64,000 bases of DNA from Shewanella sp. Choline-02u-19 (GTDB lineage Bacteria; Pseudomonadota; Gammaproteobacteria; Enterobacterales; Shewanellaceae). Numbering within the stretch: the stretch's first letter is position 1; each line of letters opens with the position of its first letter. The notes below the pieces were generated by a model. That model made no database searches. It was not told where the DNA came from and saw only the letters and a list, made by a program, of their open reading frames with translations. Location: the NCBI RefSeq assembly GCF_002836205.1, contig NZ_PJBE01000013.1, forward strand, positions 1,364,001-1,428,000. The letters run 5' to 3'. Positions 1 to 9,727 of this stretch are shown here, one piece after another. The translations under genes were made by a program, and so were the position numbers.

Positions 1-707
1 AGCTTCTTAATCGGTGTGTCTGGGCTAAAATGGTGGTGGATTTGCGCTTGTAGTAGCTCTGCGGTAGCAATGGCATCGGTCAAGGCATCGTGTGGCGGAT
101 AAGTGGGCAGATTATAACGGGTACGACTATTGGCAAGCCGAATCGATTCTGGGCGAGTATTTTTAAACCAGTCAATAAACTTTTTCGGACGAGCCTGTTG
201 GATATCAGCTTCAATCTGCATGGTATCAACGACAGGGAAAACAATACCTTCATTGATCAAGCTTCTAAGTGCAGCATCAAAAAAGTCACGTTCAATTCTG
301 CGGTAATGCACCACCACAATTTTCCCTTCTAGCTCGTCCAATAACTGCTCTAAAATCCGCAACAGATCGGGCGCACCCTTGAGATCAGAATGGGTAATCC
401 CATGGATGATAATTGAATCTTCCTTGAGTTTATCTTCCGGTGTTATAAACCAGTGTTTAGCCCGTCTACAAGCAATTCGTTGCAGAGTAAAAGGAACCAA
501 ACCAATGCTTATAATGCTATTTTGATCAGCATCCAGACCGGTTGTTTCAAAATCTAAGGCAACAAAGTCTATATCCTTGAGTTCGGTTTCACCATGGTAA
601 GTACTGGCATTATAAAAGTTAGTCAGGCGGCTATCTTTACTCTCAAGCGCTTTAATGTGCAAAAACGCTTCCCAGTTTAATACTTCTTGATTGGTAAAAT
701 TACGCAT
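1..707 (-). CDS. DnaQ-like DEDDh 3'-5' exonuclease (C-terminus outside window)
   Basis: The minus strand reads an open frame from an ATG at 707 to beyond base 1, so about 235 N-terminal residues are visible. The first exonuclease motif DFETTGLD lies near residue 50. The third motif, PHDALTDAIATAELL, lies near residue 215 and supplies the His and last Asp of the DEDDh active site. These identify a DNA polymerase III epsilon-like exonuclease that would trim single-stranded DNA or RNA ends. The ATG overlaps the stop of the upstream CNB-CBS-DUF294 gene by one base (TAATG), so the two are translationally coupled. Family knowledge: this exonuclease/DUF294 pairing is common in gammaproteobacteria, but its physiological role is not settled. 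It is not the replicative dnaQ, which normally lacks the long N-terminal extension seen here. Confidence 0.85.
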   Translation of the reverse strand, partial: MRNFTNQEVLNWEAFLHIKALESKDSRLTNFYNASTYHGETELKDIDFVALDFETTGLDADQNSIISIGLVPFTLQRIACRRAKHWFITPEDKLKEDSIIIHGITHSDLKGAPDLLRILEQLLDELEGKIVVVHYRRIERDFFDAALRSLINEGIVFPVVDTMQIEADIQQARPKKFIDWFKNTRPESIRLANSRTRYNLPTYPPHDALTDAIATAELLQAQIHHHFSPDTPIKK

Positions 708-2593
708 TATTTACCCTGCATACTGTTAGCGGTATAGCGGAACTTTAAAAAGTTTTGTGCACTGCTTAACACCAAAAAGGCATCTTTTAGATTACGCCTT
801 TCAAAATCGGACATGTTTTCAGGCTCGATATTGTTATCCGGCTCTTGATCTGACTCAATGTCTAATGCTTGATGACGAATACGAACCAAAGAGATGAACT
901 CCATCGCATGTTGCAGATCTTTGCCCTTTGATGGCGGTAAAATTCCTGCCTCAATGATGTCTTCTAATCGATCAAATGAATTTTGCGATTGAGAACCAAT
1001 AGCAAGGGCGTGCACACGGATCAAGTCGGCTAAGGGTGCTGTACCGCGTCGCTTCAAATTAATAGTGTTGTTATGACGACCATCTTTTTCCATCACAAAA
1101 TCTTTAAAAAAGCCAAGTGGAGGTGTACGGTTTAATGCGTTTCTAGCAAGGCAGGCTAAGAATCGGTTGTTTTTCTTCGCTTTTCTAAGGATAAAGGCAT
1201 TCAACTGTTCAGCCCATTTTTGTCTGCCATAGACGCCGTAAAGATCGAAAAATATGGAGCTATTAAGCAGCGCTTGCGGGTTTGGATTCTCTATCCAATC
1301 AGCAAAACACTCTTCCCATTGAGACTGGGTTTTTCGATACTCAGGATTAGTCGCCATGATGTCACCAGTGCAATAGGTGTAACCGCATGCGGCCAAACCA
1401 TCACAAACATAAGTGGCAAGCGCCTTAAAGTAGTCCCCATGTAGCGACTCTTGATACTCGTTATCAAGAATAATTGCATTGTCTTGGTCGGTCACGATAA
1501 GTTGTTCATCGCGCGCCATAGAGCCTAATGCTAGGAAGCAGTAAGGCACAGGTGGTGCCCCCAACTTCTCTTCCGCTAATTCAAGAAAACGCTGTTTAAA
1601 ACTTCTGCCAATTTCCGACATGGCTCGACCCACCATGTGTGAGTTTGCATCTTCGTTAATCATGCGCACAAAACAATCTTTGAGTTGACTAGACAGAATA
1701 ATAAGGTCTTCAATACTGTTCTGTTGAAATATGCTGCTAACAATTAACAAGCTATTTTGAGACTCATAACGAATAATGTCAGTAACTTCTATTAAGCCAA
1801 TCGGTTGTTTGTTTTTTAAAATTGGGAGGTGATGAACGTTATAACGAAGCATTAATAGCATCGCTTCAAAAATATAGGCGTTGTGGTCCAAAGAGATGAG
1901 TTCTGTAGACATCACCTCGACCACTTGGGTATCAACATTTAGCCCTTGCGCGATCACTTTAGCGCACAGATCGCGCTCGGTAATAATGCCAACAAAGCTA
2001 TTACCGCCTTCATCCGCAAGGTTAGGATCATTGATGATTGCCGCAGAGACATTCTCAGCAGCCATAATTTTAGCCACATTTTGAATCGTGGTCGTGGTCG
2101 GCAGCATCACTGGCTCGCCACTGAGTAGGGTTTTTACCTTTGAGGTCGTCAGTGAATTAGCATCATCACTATTATCTTCAACGGCTTGCTGTAATCGAAT
2201 ACTGCCTTCAACTTCAACAAAGTCGGCAAAGGTGTCGAAGCGTTCACAAAAATCAGCAAAGATGTCATCTGGAATACAGTACAAAAGGGTGTCTTTAAGC
2301 GATTTGGCTGGGAAACGCACCTTATTATTGGTCAACAGCCCCATTTGGCCGAATAAACCACCTTGATCAAGACGGTTATAAAGCTCACCGGTACGGCGAT
2401 ATATCTCTACTACACCGCTGCGGATCATATAGAGGTCGTGGATCTTGTTACCAAACTCAATGATCATACTGTCAGCTCGGTAGTATGAGATCTCGACACT
2501 TCTTGAAACTTCGATTAATGCTTTTTCTGGCAGTTGATCAAAAGGTGGGTATTGGCGGATGAAATTTCGAATTTCAAGTAGCTCGACTTCCAT
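707..2593 (-). CDS. CNB-CBS-DUF294 putative nucleotidyltransferase signalling protein
   Basis: 628 residues with four recognisable parts. A cyclic-nucleotide-binding-like domain (about 15-125, including RSGVVEIYRRTGELYNRLDQ) is followed by a CBS pair (about 155-280). A DUF294 nucleotidyltransferase domain (about 320-450) carries GSMARDEQ near residue 353 and the acidic TDQDNAI near 366. A C-terminal helical DUF294_C region (about 480-620) ends the protein. The GS-x-DxD arrangement resembles GlnD-type nucleotidyltransferases, so the protein probably transfers a nucleotide to a partner in response to bound nucleotides; that role is inferred. It is soluble, with no signal peptide or membrane segment. 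It is the first gene of a two-gene unit with the exonuclease. Confidence 0.85.
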   Translation of the reverse strand: MEVELLEIRNFIRQYPPFDQLPEKALIEVSRSVEISYYRADSMIIEFGNKIHDLYMIRSGVVEIYRRTGELYNRLDQGGLFGQMGLLTNNKVRFPAKSLKDTLLYCIPDDIFADFCERFDTFADFVEVEGSIRLQQAVEDNSDDANSLTTSKVKTLLSGEPVMLPTTTTIQNVAKIMAAENVSAAIINDPNLADEGGNSFVGIITERDLCAKVIAQGLNVDTQVVEVMSTELISLDHNAYIFEAMLLMLRYNVHHLPILKNKQPIGLIEVTDIIRYESQNSLLIVSSIFQQNSIEDLIILSSQLKDCFVRMINEDANSHMVGRAMSEIGRSFKQRFLELAEEKLGAPPVPYCFLALGSMARDEQLIVTDQDNAIILDNEYQESLHGDYFKALATYVCDGLAACGYTYCTGDIMATNPEYRKTQSQWEECFADWIENPNPQALLNSSIFFDLYGVYGRQKWAEQLNAFILRKAKKNNRFLACLARNALNRTPPLGFFKDFVMEKDGRHNNTINLKRRGTAPLADLIRVHALAIGSQSQNSFDRLEDIIEAGILPPSKGKDLQHAMEFISLVRIRHQALDIESDQEPDNNIEPENMSDFERRNLKDAFLVLSSAQNFLKFRYTANSMQGK

Positions 2594-3134
2594 TGTTCGC
2601 TCGATATTGATAATTTGAATATATATTAACAGTATATGGTATCTACGGCATATATGCAGCTAGCCGGTTTATCAGACTGTTATTATTAATGTTCATCTGT
2701 TTTTTTATCGGTACTTAACGGTAAAACTCGTTATCATTCCGTTGGTTCTGCTCTGATATAACGAGCCACCGAACCAAGCTGTATAAAGAAAAAAATGTAA
2801 ATAATGGCAATGATTAGACGTTGGCTAAGCAAAAGTCATTGACCAATCATTCGGTATAATTTGAGTTTAGTACTGGGTTAGAGCAGTAACCTAGCGGTTA
2901 AATTCACGCTTTAAAGAACTATCGGATAGCTAGCCTATACGAAACTCGCTGCGTTCCATGTTGCTGCTGTCTAATATGGAATGTAATCGATTGAATTGTG
3001 AATAAAAAAATTCCCATCGTCACGGATATGAAGGTAAGCCTCTATAGTGCGGTTTGTTTCTGGTGCCTTATTGCGTAATGTCATCAATCCGCTAAAACAG
3101 AGTCAAAAAATAGTTATGTATAAGAGGTAATGCA
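2594..3134. other. 541-bp intergenic region between divergent genes
   Basis: This stretch separates the minus-strand DUF294 gene from the plus-strand MerR gene and must hold both promoters. I see no convincing ORF, tRNA or strong hairpin. The MerR start has an AGAGGT ribosome-binding site just upstream (about 3123-3128). Confidence 0.5.
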
Positions 3135-3485
3135 ATGAATATGAAAGAGTTTTCAAATATAGTTGGTCTATCACCTCATACGCTGCGTTACTATGAAAAA
3201 ATAGGCTTACTTAAAAACGTGCACAGAAACACTAGTGGCCACAGAGCATATACCAGCAGAAATATAGAGTGGGTTAGTTTTGTGAATCGCCTGAAGGAAA
3301 CTGGAATGCCTTTAGCGAACATCATTGAGTATGCAACGCTCCGAGAATTGGGCTCAAATACCGCATTAGAGCGTCAAATGTTGTTAGAACAACACCAAGA
3401 AAGCTTAAAAATTCATATTCAGCAACAGCAAAAGCATCTGGCGGCTTTGGCGCATAAAATCAGCCAATATAAAGAGGGAAAGTGA
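3135..3485 (+). CDS. MerR-family transcriptional regulator
   Basis: 116 residues. The N-terminus carries the MerR winged helix-turn-helix (FSNIVGLSPHTLRYYEKIGLL, residues about 6-26, and the wing around GHRAYTSRNIEWVSFVNRL). A helical dimerisation arm follows and the protein ends without a large effector domain. The cysteine pattern of metal-sensing MerR proteins is absent, so it more likely responds to a small organic or electrophilic signal, as the AdhR/NmlR-like members do; this is inference. The next gene starts 63 bp downstream behind a promoter with the distorted spacing typical of MerR targets. Confidence 0.9.
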   Translation: MNMKEFSNIVGLSPHTLRYYEKIGLLKNVHRNTSGHRAYTSRNIEWVSFVNRLKETGMPLANIIEYATLRELGSNTALERQMLLEQHQESLKIHIQQQQKHLAALAHKISQYKEGK

Positions 3486-3486
3486 G

Positions 3487-3517
3487 TTGACTTAGAGTTA
3501 ACTCTAACTAGTAAGCT
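3487..3517 (+). promoter_or_regulatory. MerR-type promoter with palindrome in a 19-bp spacer
   Basis: TTGACT at 3487-3492 can serve as the -35. A perfect 16-bp palindrome, TTAGAGTTAACTCTAA, lies at 3492-3507. A weak -10, TAAGCT, at 3512-3517 gives a 19-bp spacer. Over-long spacers filled by a dyad are the hallmark of MerR-activated promoters. The site lies between the MerR stop and the carboxymuconolactone-decarboxylase gene. Confidence 0.65.
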
Positions 3518-3548
3518 GTGGCTTCAGTTTGAAAATTGGAGTTTACGC

Positions 3549-3926
3549 ATGAAAAATACCAGATTCACCTTAGGTCTAGCGCAGCTGTCAAAAATTGACG
3601 GTGAGGCGGGACATCAAGTTATTGAAAGCCTACAAGAGATCTGTCCTGACCTGGCTAGGTTCACTATTGAATATCCTTTTGGTGACATCTACACCCGCCA
3701 GGCTCTTGATTTGAAGTCGAGAGAAATCGCAACGGTTGCAGCGCTAACCGCATTAGGTAACTGCACTCCACAGCTTAAGGTTCATTTAAATGCCGCTTTG
3801 AACGTGGGTTGCAGCGAGGAAGAGGTAAAAGAGGTACTGTTGCAAATGTCAGTTTATGCCGGCTTCCCAGCAGCGCTAAATGGAATGTTTGCCTTTAAAG
3901 ATGTTCTAAACCAGCGAAAAGTTTAA
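3549..3926 (+). CDS. carboxymuconolactone decarboxylase (CMD/AhpD-like) family protein
   Basis: 125 residues forming a single CMD-fold helical domain: SREIATVAALTALGNCTPQLKVHLNAALN followed by a CSEEEVKEVLLQMSVYAGFPAALNG stretch typical of gamma-carboxymuconolactone decarboxylases. The AhpD CxxC redox pair is absent, so it fits the decarboxylase-like branch better than the peroxidase-reductase branch. The start is supported by GGAG seven bases upstream. It probably forms the regulated target of the preceding MerR gene. The substrate cannot be told from sequence. Confidence 0.85.
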   Translation: MKNTRFTLGLAQLSKIDGEAGHQVIESLQEICPDLARFTIEYPFGDIYTRQALDLKSREIATVAALTALGNCTPQLKVHLNAALNVGCSEEEVKEVLLQMSVYAGFPAALNGMFAFKDVLNQRKV

Positions 3927-3955
3927 GCTTTAACTTCCTTTAACTGTTCTGAATT

Positions 3956-3986
3956 AAATGCGTTAGGGATTTCACCTAACGCATTT
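3956..3986 (+). terminator. terminator-like hairpin after the CMD gene
   Basis: Perfect 12-bp stem: AAATGCGTTAGG (3956-3967), seven-base loop, CCTAACGCATTT (3975-3986). It lies 30 bp after the stop and lacks a long T run. Confidence 0.6.
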
Positions 3987-4384
3987 ATGTCTATAAGTAG
4001 TCTAGGTCAGCACAACCACAGTGACAGCCACAAAAGAGCTCCAACTTTAGTGTTAAATTCAGAATTTTTTTCTATTACTTCCCATGCTACAAGTCATCTT
4101 AGAGTCGAATTAGAAATGAAGAATAAACTTACGCATACATGGGAAGGGTACTTGTAGATATTAAACTTAACAGTACTTAATCGACCGACTACACTTACAT
4201 GAGATTGCCAGTGTTAACTGACAATGCCCGGTAAAAAGAGAACGATAAAACTGCAAGGTAAACAATTATTTAAATATATAAGACGTCGTTTTACATCAGG
4301 CCTGCTGTTAACTTCAATAACCATATTTGAGGACGTTGAAGTGACTGTCAGGATAAATAATCTCATGGATAGAGTTGATATATA
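3987..4384. other. 398-bp intergenic region without recognised features
   Basis: AT-rich sequence between the CMD gene and the diguanylate cyclase. It presumably contains the cyclase promoter. I see no ORF, RNA gene or repeat in it. Confidence 0.4.
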
Positions 4385-5416
4385 ATGCCATTACCTAAAT
4401 TCAGAGCCAATGAAGATCATCTGCGCTTTTCTATAAAACAGAGTCATGCGTGGATTGAACATTCTCCTATTTGTACAAAAATTATAGATCTTGATTTCAA
4501 CCTGCAGTTTATGAGCTCAGCAGGGGTTAAAACACTTGCCATTAGTGATGTTAAACAGTATTACGGCAAGGCTTATCCTTTTGGTTTTTATCCGCAATCT
4601 TTTCGTGACCAAATGTCCAATAATTTAAGAAAGGCGCGAGATACCGGCTTAGTTATAGAGCAAGAGGCTGCTGTGGTGGACACGCGTGGAAATGAAGTGT
4701 GGTTTCATTCAACTATTTCGCCAGTCAGTGAAAATGGAGATCAAATTGATTACTTAATGGTAGTCTCAATCGATGTAACTGCAAGGCATGCCAGCATACG
4801 AGAATTAGAACAGCTTAATGATGAGCTTGAACGCAAAGTTTATATCCGAACACTTAAACTTGAGAATGCAAATAAGGCATTACATCAACAAGTTGAAACA
4901 GATTTTTTAACCAAGTTATCTAATCGCCTTGCCTTTGATAGACACATAAGCATGAGCATAACATCTGCTAAATTAAGTGAAAAATGCCTTTCGTTGTTGA
5001 TGATAGACGTTGATAATTTTAAAACCTATAACGACAAATATGGGCATGACGTTGGTGATCTAGTTTTGGCAAGTATCGCGGATTCGATAGACAATTCATT
5101 ACTTAGACAAACCGACATTGCAGCTCGAATTGGCGGTGAAGAGTTTGCAATTTTGTTGCCGGAAACAGATGTTAACGCGGGCTTTTGTATCGCTGAGCGG
5201 GTTCGTACTAATATCGAGGCATTACAGGTTCGGAATAGCGACTCAGGTATGATCGCTAATATAACGGTTAGTATCGGCGTCGCGTGTTTAAAAGATGATG
5301 AGCTAAATGCCACGGCTTTACTAAAACAAGCAGATAAAGCTCTTTACCTCGCTAAACATTTGGGGAGAAACAACTCGCAGATCTACTTTGCAGATGTAGT
5401 CAGCAAACTAGCATAA
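4385..5416 (+). CDS. PAS-GGDEF diguanylate cyclase
   Basis: 343 residues. A PAS sensor domain (about 20-135, ending MVVSIDVTARHASIRELEQL) leads into a coiled-coil-like linker (about 135-165). A GGDEF domain follows (about 168-335) with the active-site motif ARIGGEEFAILLPE. Five residues upstream is RQTD, an RxxD inhibitory site, so the enzyme should make cyclic di-GMP and be product-inhibited. There are no membrane segments, so it is a cytosolic sensor. It is monocistronic, with no plus-strand neighbour closer than 450 bp. The ribosome-binding site is weak. Confidence 0.9.
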   Translation: MPLPKFRANEDHLRFSIKQSHAWIEHSPICTKIIDLDFNLQFMSSAGVKTLAISDVKQYYGKAYPFGFYPQSFRDQMSNNLRKARDTGLVIEQEAAVVDTRGNEVWFHSTISPVSENGDQIDYLMVVSIDVTARHASIRELEQLNDELERKVYIRTLKLENANKALHQQVETDFLTKLSNRLAFDRHISMSITSAKLSEKCLSLLMIDVDNFKTYNDKYGHDVGDLVLASIADSIDNSLLRQTDIAARIGGEEFAILLPETDVNAGFCIAERVRTNIEALQVRNSDSGMIANITVSIGVACLKDDELNATALLKQADKALYLAKHLGRNNSQIYFADVVSKLA

Positions 5417-5615
5417 ACTTTTATCGAAGCTCCTTTTTATGAAGACACTATAATCAAAAAACAAGACGAGTAACTAAGCCAAGTAAAACGAGTCTCTCAA
5501 CTAAAGCCCTAATGATGGCAGAGAACAAATGGAATTCTAAATATAGCGTAAGAGCCCTTTTTAGAGTTAAAAGGGATTGCTGATGGATTCAATATGCTTT
5601 TTTAAATGATGAACA

Positions 5616-8600
5616 TCAACAAGATGCCACTTCATCTCTCCACGTATCATCAGGCTGCCAGTGTGCCGCCCACTCAGGAATATCCTTAGCAATCATCGGT
5701 CTGGCAATGCCATAACCTTGTGCCAATTCACAACCTAACTTCAACAGAGCAATACCATGAGCGATAGTCTCAACACCCTCTGCAATCACTTCACGTTTAA
5801 ATGACTTCGACAACACCACTACACTTTCGACAATCGCCAAGTCATCAGGGTCAATCAACATATCCCCAACAAAAGTCTGGTCGATCTTAATTAAGCTCGC
5901 TGGTAAACGTCTCAAGTGACTCAGTGAAGAGTAACCCGTGCCAAAGTCATCTAATGCAAAATTAACCCCAAGTTCGATACAGGCTAGCATGGTTTCTGAC
6001 ACCTGTAGTACATCGGCTATCGCACTTGTTTCAAGTACTTCTAGTTCTAAAGAGCTAGGAGCAACCCCCGGGAATTCGGCCAATAGCTCCGCTAAGCGTG
6101 TTGCAAAACCTTCACTCTGTAATTGAAGTGCGTTAATGTTGACACTGACAGGAATATCCAACCCCAACGCTTGCCACGCTTCAATCTGACGAAGAGCAGT
6201 GCTGATAACCCATTCACCTACCTCGATACTGAGAATATGATTTTCAATGACGGGCAAAAAATCGTTAGGGGGGACTAAACCACGCTCGGGGCATTGCCAA
6301 CGAATTAACGCTTCGGCACCAATCATCTTCCCCGTTTTCATATTGACCTTAGGTTGGTAATAAAGCACAAATTCATTTTTGTTCAGAGCTTTACGTATAC
6401 AATCTAACTTTTCATGTTGAGTGATCATCGCAGCATTATGTGCAGAGTCAAACAAACGATATCGGTTCTTTCCCTCTTGCTTCGCCACATACATGGCTTG
6501 ATCAGCATGTCGCATAAGTTGGTCTGCATCGACACCATCTTGCGGGTAAATGGTGACACCAATACTGGCAGAGACTTCCAGCCTGACTCCGCCTATGACT
6601 ACCGGTTCCGATGCAGCTTGCAACAGGCGTTCCAACATAGGTTCACAATCTTCCACTGTGGCTATATTTTCCATCACAGCGACAAATTCATCCCCGCCGA
6701 TACGGGCCAGGGTGTCGACATCGCGTAAAGCTTCCCTCATGCGAGATGAGACGACAATTAATAATTCATCACCAACGACATGACCATAGGTATCGTTAAC
6801 GTCTTTGAATCCATCCAAATCAAGAAATGCGACCGCTAGTAATGAGTGTTGACGTTGGCTATGGCTCATAGATTGCGTTAGACGGTCTGCCAATAATGTC
6901 CGGTTAGGTAAGTGAGTTAACATATCATAGTGAGCAATACGTTCTAATTGCCCCTGATGCTCTTTAATCGCGGTGATGTCATTGAATAGCGCCACGTAAT
7001 TTTGCACTATGCCAGTATCATCGAGTACCGCGCTTATCGTGAGAATCAGCGGATAAACCTCGCCATTCTTACGTTTATTCCAGATCTCACCGGTCCAATG
7101 CTCTTTTTCTTGTAAAGTGTCCCACATTTCTTTATAGAATTCAGGCAAATGACGTCCGGATTGGAGGATTCGCGGGTTTTGTCCTATCACTTCATCACGG
7201 GGGTAGCCTGTGATCGCACTAAAAGCCTCATTAGCGTTTATGATGACACCAGTAGTATCTGTGATGGCGATACCTTCTCTGGCATAGGTGAATACGCTAG
7301 CGGCAAGTTTGAGTTCTTCCTCGGTTTGCTTGCTCTTGGTTATATCTTCATGCGTGCCTGACATTCGCACAGACTTGCCATCATTTGTCCATTCAACCAC
7401 TCGCCCACGATCGAGTATCCAGACCCAGCTGCCGTTCTTGTGCAGCATCCGATATTCGCATTCGTAAGTATCTGTTTCATTTTTGGAACAACGCATTAGC
7501 AATTCATTGGTATTATGTGCATCATCGGGATGGAGTCGTGTCTCCCAGGTGCCGATGTCAACGGGTTCAAGCTCTTTAAGGCGGTAACCCAACATCTCGG
7601 CCCAGCGTTCATTGTATGCGGAGTCACCTGTCTGTACATTCCATTCCCAGGTGGCCATGTTGGCGCCCAAAATCACTTCTGCATAACGTTGGCTTTGGTC
7701 GCGAAATGCCTTCTCAGTCTCATGCAAGGCAGCTTGAATTCGCCTATTTTTGGTAATATCTTGGACCAATGATGTCACGCCAAGCACTTCACCGGTCTCA
7801 CTTACAATGGGCGTGTTGTACCATTCACAAATGATGGCCCTGCCATCTTTTGTCATGTTCTCATTTATATTTCTGGACGCTTTATTATTTTCAATCAATC
7901 TTTTACCGATCTTATTGACATCTTCTCTAGCTCCTTCAGGCACCAAAAGTTCTAATAGAGAATGACCCATGACTTCGTCGACAGAGTATCCGAATATCTT
8001 CTCGGCTGATTTATTCAATTCACTACAATTTAAGTTTTTATCCCATGAAATATACCCAAGCGGCGTATTCTGAACATGGTGGGACAGTATCGTCTCACTA
8101 GCCTGTAACTCCGTTGCTGCCTTGTTGCGGTCTGTCACGTCCCGAATGAACCCCATATAGCCCTGAATTTGGCCATCAACAGCTTTGATCACGACTCTAC
8201 TTGTTTCACCTACGACGATACTGCCATCCTTGTGCCGGTAGTTCGCTTCATAAGGTTTGACCTTATCTCCAGCGGCGAGATTGAAATACATACGACCATG
8301 TCGCTGGAACTCTTCATCGCTTTCATAAATGATCGATGCTTTTTCCCCCACAAGTTCTTCACGGCTATAGCCTAACAAAACTTCCATAGCCTGATTTATC
8401 GAAATAATCTGGCGATTTAGATCTGCAAAAATGAAGCCATCGGTAGCACAATCAGAAATTGTTCTGAACAACCTTTCGTTATGAACGGAGGTTGTTTTAG
8501 TTTCCTCAAGGGCGCGCAGAGCTTCTTCACGTTCGCGAATCTTTCTTGGTACCCAGAGCTTTAGGAGAAGCAAGATGACTAGTAAGCCAGCAGCAATATT

Positions 8601-8888
8601 GATTAATTTTGGGAGAATGAGCAAAGAGGGTTGCGACAACAGCTCGTGGATAGATTTTGGCACCAGCCCGTACAATGAGTTGAAATACAATCCAAAATAG
8701 ACACTTTCAATTATGGTCCTGAATGCATCAATGCTAAGCACTATAAGGAGAACCGCAACCGTTCCGCCAACTGCGCCATCAACGGCTTGTAATTGTCTAA
8801 GTTTTACCAGATAAATACCGACTATAACTAACCATAAGGCGGTCAAGATCCAGTATGCTATTGGTGTAATGATGTCAAACGTATGCAT
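5616..8888 (-). CDS. membrane-anchored multi-PAS GGDEF-EAL protein
   Basis: About 1090 residues. The N-terminus has three or so membrane segments (residues about 5-110). At least four PAS/PAC units follow, marked by repeated DITK and DVTDRNKAA-type ends. The GGDEF domain (about 680-840) has RIGGDEF near 728 with RDVD as an I-site, and the EAL domain (about 855-1075) has GAEALIRW near 857. Both catalytic motifs are intact, so it could make or degrade cyclic di-GMP. I place the start at the ATG at 8888, which has AGAGAA upstream. A longer frame reaches a TTG at 8972 but adds 28 residues of low plausibility. It lies convergent to the smaller cyclase at 4.4-5.4 kb, which suggests a local c-di-GMP cluster. 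Confidence 0.9.
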   Translation of the reverse strand: MHTFDIITPIAYWILTALWLVIVGIYLVKLRQLQAVDGAVGGTVAVLLIVLSIDAFRTIIESVYFGLYFNSLYGLVPKSIHELLSQPSLLILPKLINIAAGLLVILLLLKLWVPRKIREREEALRALEETKTTSVHNERLFRTISDCATDGFIFADLNRQIISINQAMEVLLGYSREELVGEKASIIYESDEEFQRHGRMYFNLAAGDKVKPYEANYRHKDGSIVVGETSRVVIKAVDGQIQGYMGFIRDVTDRNKAATELQASETILSHHVQNTPLGYISWDKNLNCSELNKSAEKIFGYSVDEVMGHSLLELLVPEGAREDVNKIGKRLIENNKASRNINENMTKDGRAIICEWYNTPIVSETGEVLGVTSLVQDITKNRRIQAALHETEKAFRDQSQRYAEVILGANMATWEWNVQTGDSAYNERWAEMLGYRLKELEPVDIGTWETRLHPDDAHNTNELLMRCSKNETDTYECEYRMLHKNGSWVWILDRGRVVEWTNDGKSVRMSGTHEDITKSKQTEEELKLAASVFTYAREGIAITDTTGVIINANEAFSAITGYPRDEVIGQNPRILQSGRHLPEFYKEMWDTLQEKEHWTGEIWNKRKNGEVYPLILTISAVLDDTGIVQNYVALFNDITAIKEHQGQLERIAHYDMLTHLPNRTLLADRLTQSMSHSQRQHSLLAVAFLDLDGFKDVNDTYGHVVGDELLIVVSSRMREALRDVDTLARIGGDEFVAVMENIATVEDCEPMLERLLQAASEPVVIGGVRLEVSASIGVTIYPQDGVDADQLMRHADQAMYVAKQEGKNRYRLFDSAHNAAMITQHEKLDCIRKALNKNEFVLYYQPKVNMKTGKMIGAEALIRWQCPERGLVPPNDFLPVIENHILSIEVGEWVISTALRQIEAWQALGLDIPVSVNINALQLQSEGFATRLAELLAEFPGVAPSSLELEVLETSAIADVLQVSETMLACIELGVNFALDDFGTGYSSLSHLRRLPASLIKIDQTFVGDMLIDPDDLAIVESVVVLSKSFKREVIAEGVETIAHGIALLKLGCELAQGYGIARPMIAKDIPEWAAHWQPDDTWRDEVASC

Positions 8889-9727
8889 TTTTATTTCTCT
8901 AATAAACTTACAAGCAGACCTTCTAGGTCTGATGGCCATCAGGCTAAATAAAAGAGCGTATGACAAAAGCAATTAACGCTTTTAGCCACTCTTATATACT
9001 TTAAATTCGAATGTTAATCTTGTTAGTCATTAGTTGAAGCGGCTCAATAATAATATGGTCTTTGATGCACCCAGTATTAAAGCAGAATTTTAACATCAAC
9101 GTTTCATCATGGATCATAATTGATTTAGACCACCAACATATATAGAAAACAATTATTTAAACTTGAAACTCCCACTCACTCACGCTTTGGAATTAGTCCC
9201 AAAGTGACGTTTAATGACAAAGTTTTTAGTAGTATCTAATAATTTCTCTCCTACCATTATTGTCACAATGAACAAGTGTTACGCGCAAATAATTGATAGA
9301 AATAAGTGTCACGAGTACATGTTCGCGACCTTTATCACCTTTTCGATTGCATTTAGTGCCATCCACTGCGATCCGAGTCATACCTTTTTATTTTGAAAAG
9401 CGTTATTTAAAATAAACCCACTTTAATCTGTGACAGCATTAGCGGAGTCGTTGCCAAAAAGTAATAACTTAAACTCAGTCCTGAACAAAACCCGTAAACA
9501 CATCAAAGGTGACCATAACAATTTGGAACTAATTCCATAAGTAGACAGGGTTTACAGATATTTACCATGTTGCAGAAGACTTCAAAAGTCAGGCCGAACT
9601 ACGTTGCCCATTATAAAGATTATTTGTATCTTGCCTTTAATTAAAATGAAGTTTTTATGATCAAGTCTGTAATGACTAAGTAAAAACCCTCTGATTCTTT
9701 GTTCTTAAAATATGGACTGAAATATCT
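8889..9727. other. 839-bp intergenic region between divergent signalling genes
   Basis: This AT-rich stretch holds the divergent promoters of the GGDEF-EAL protein and the chemoreceptor. A 60-codon frame at 9214-9396 has no recognisable motif or ribosome-binding site. I see no hairpin or repeat of note. Confidence 0.4.

Noticed and set aside
9214..9396. 60-codon frame in the gap before the chemoreceptor
   Set aside because: No ribosome-binding site, motif or plausible context.
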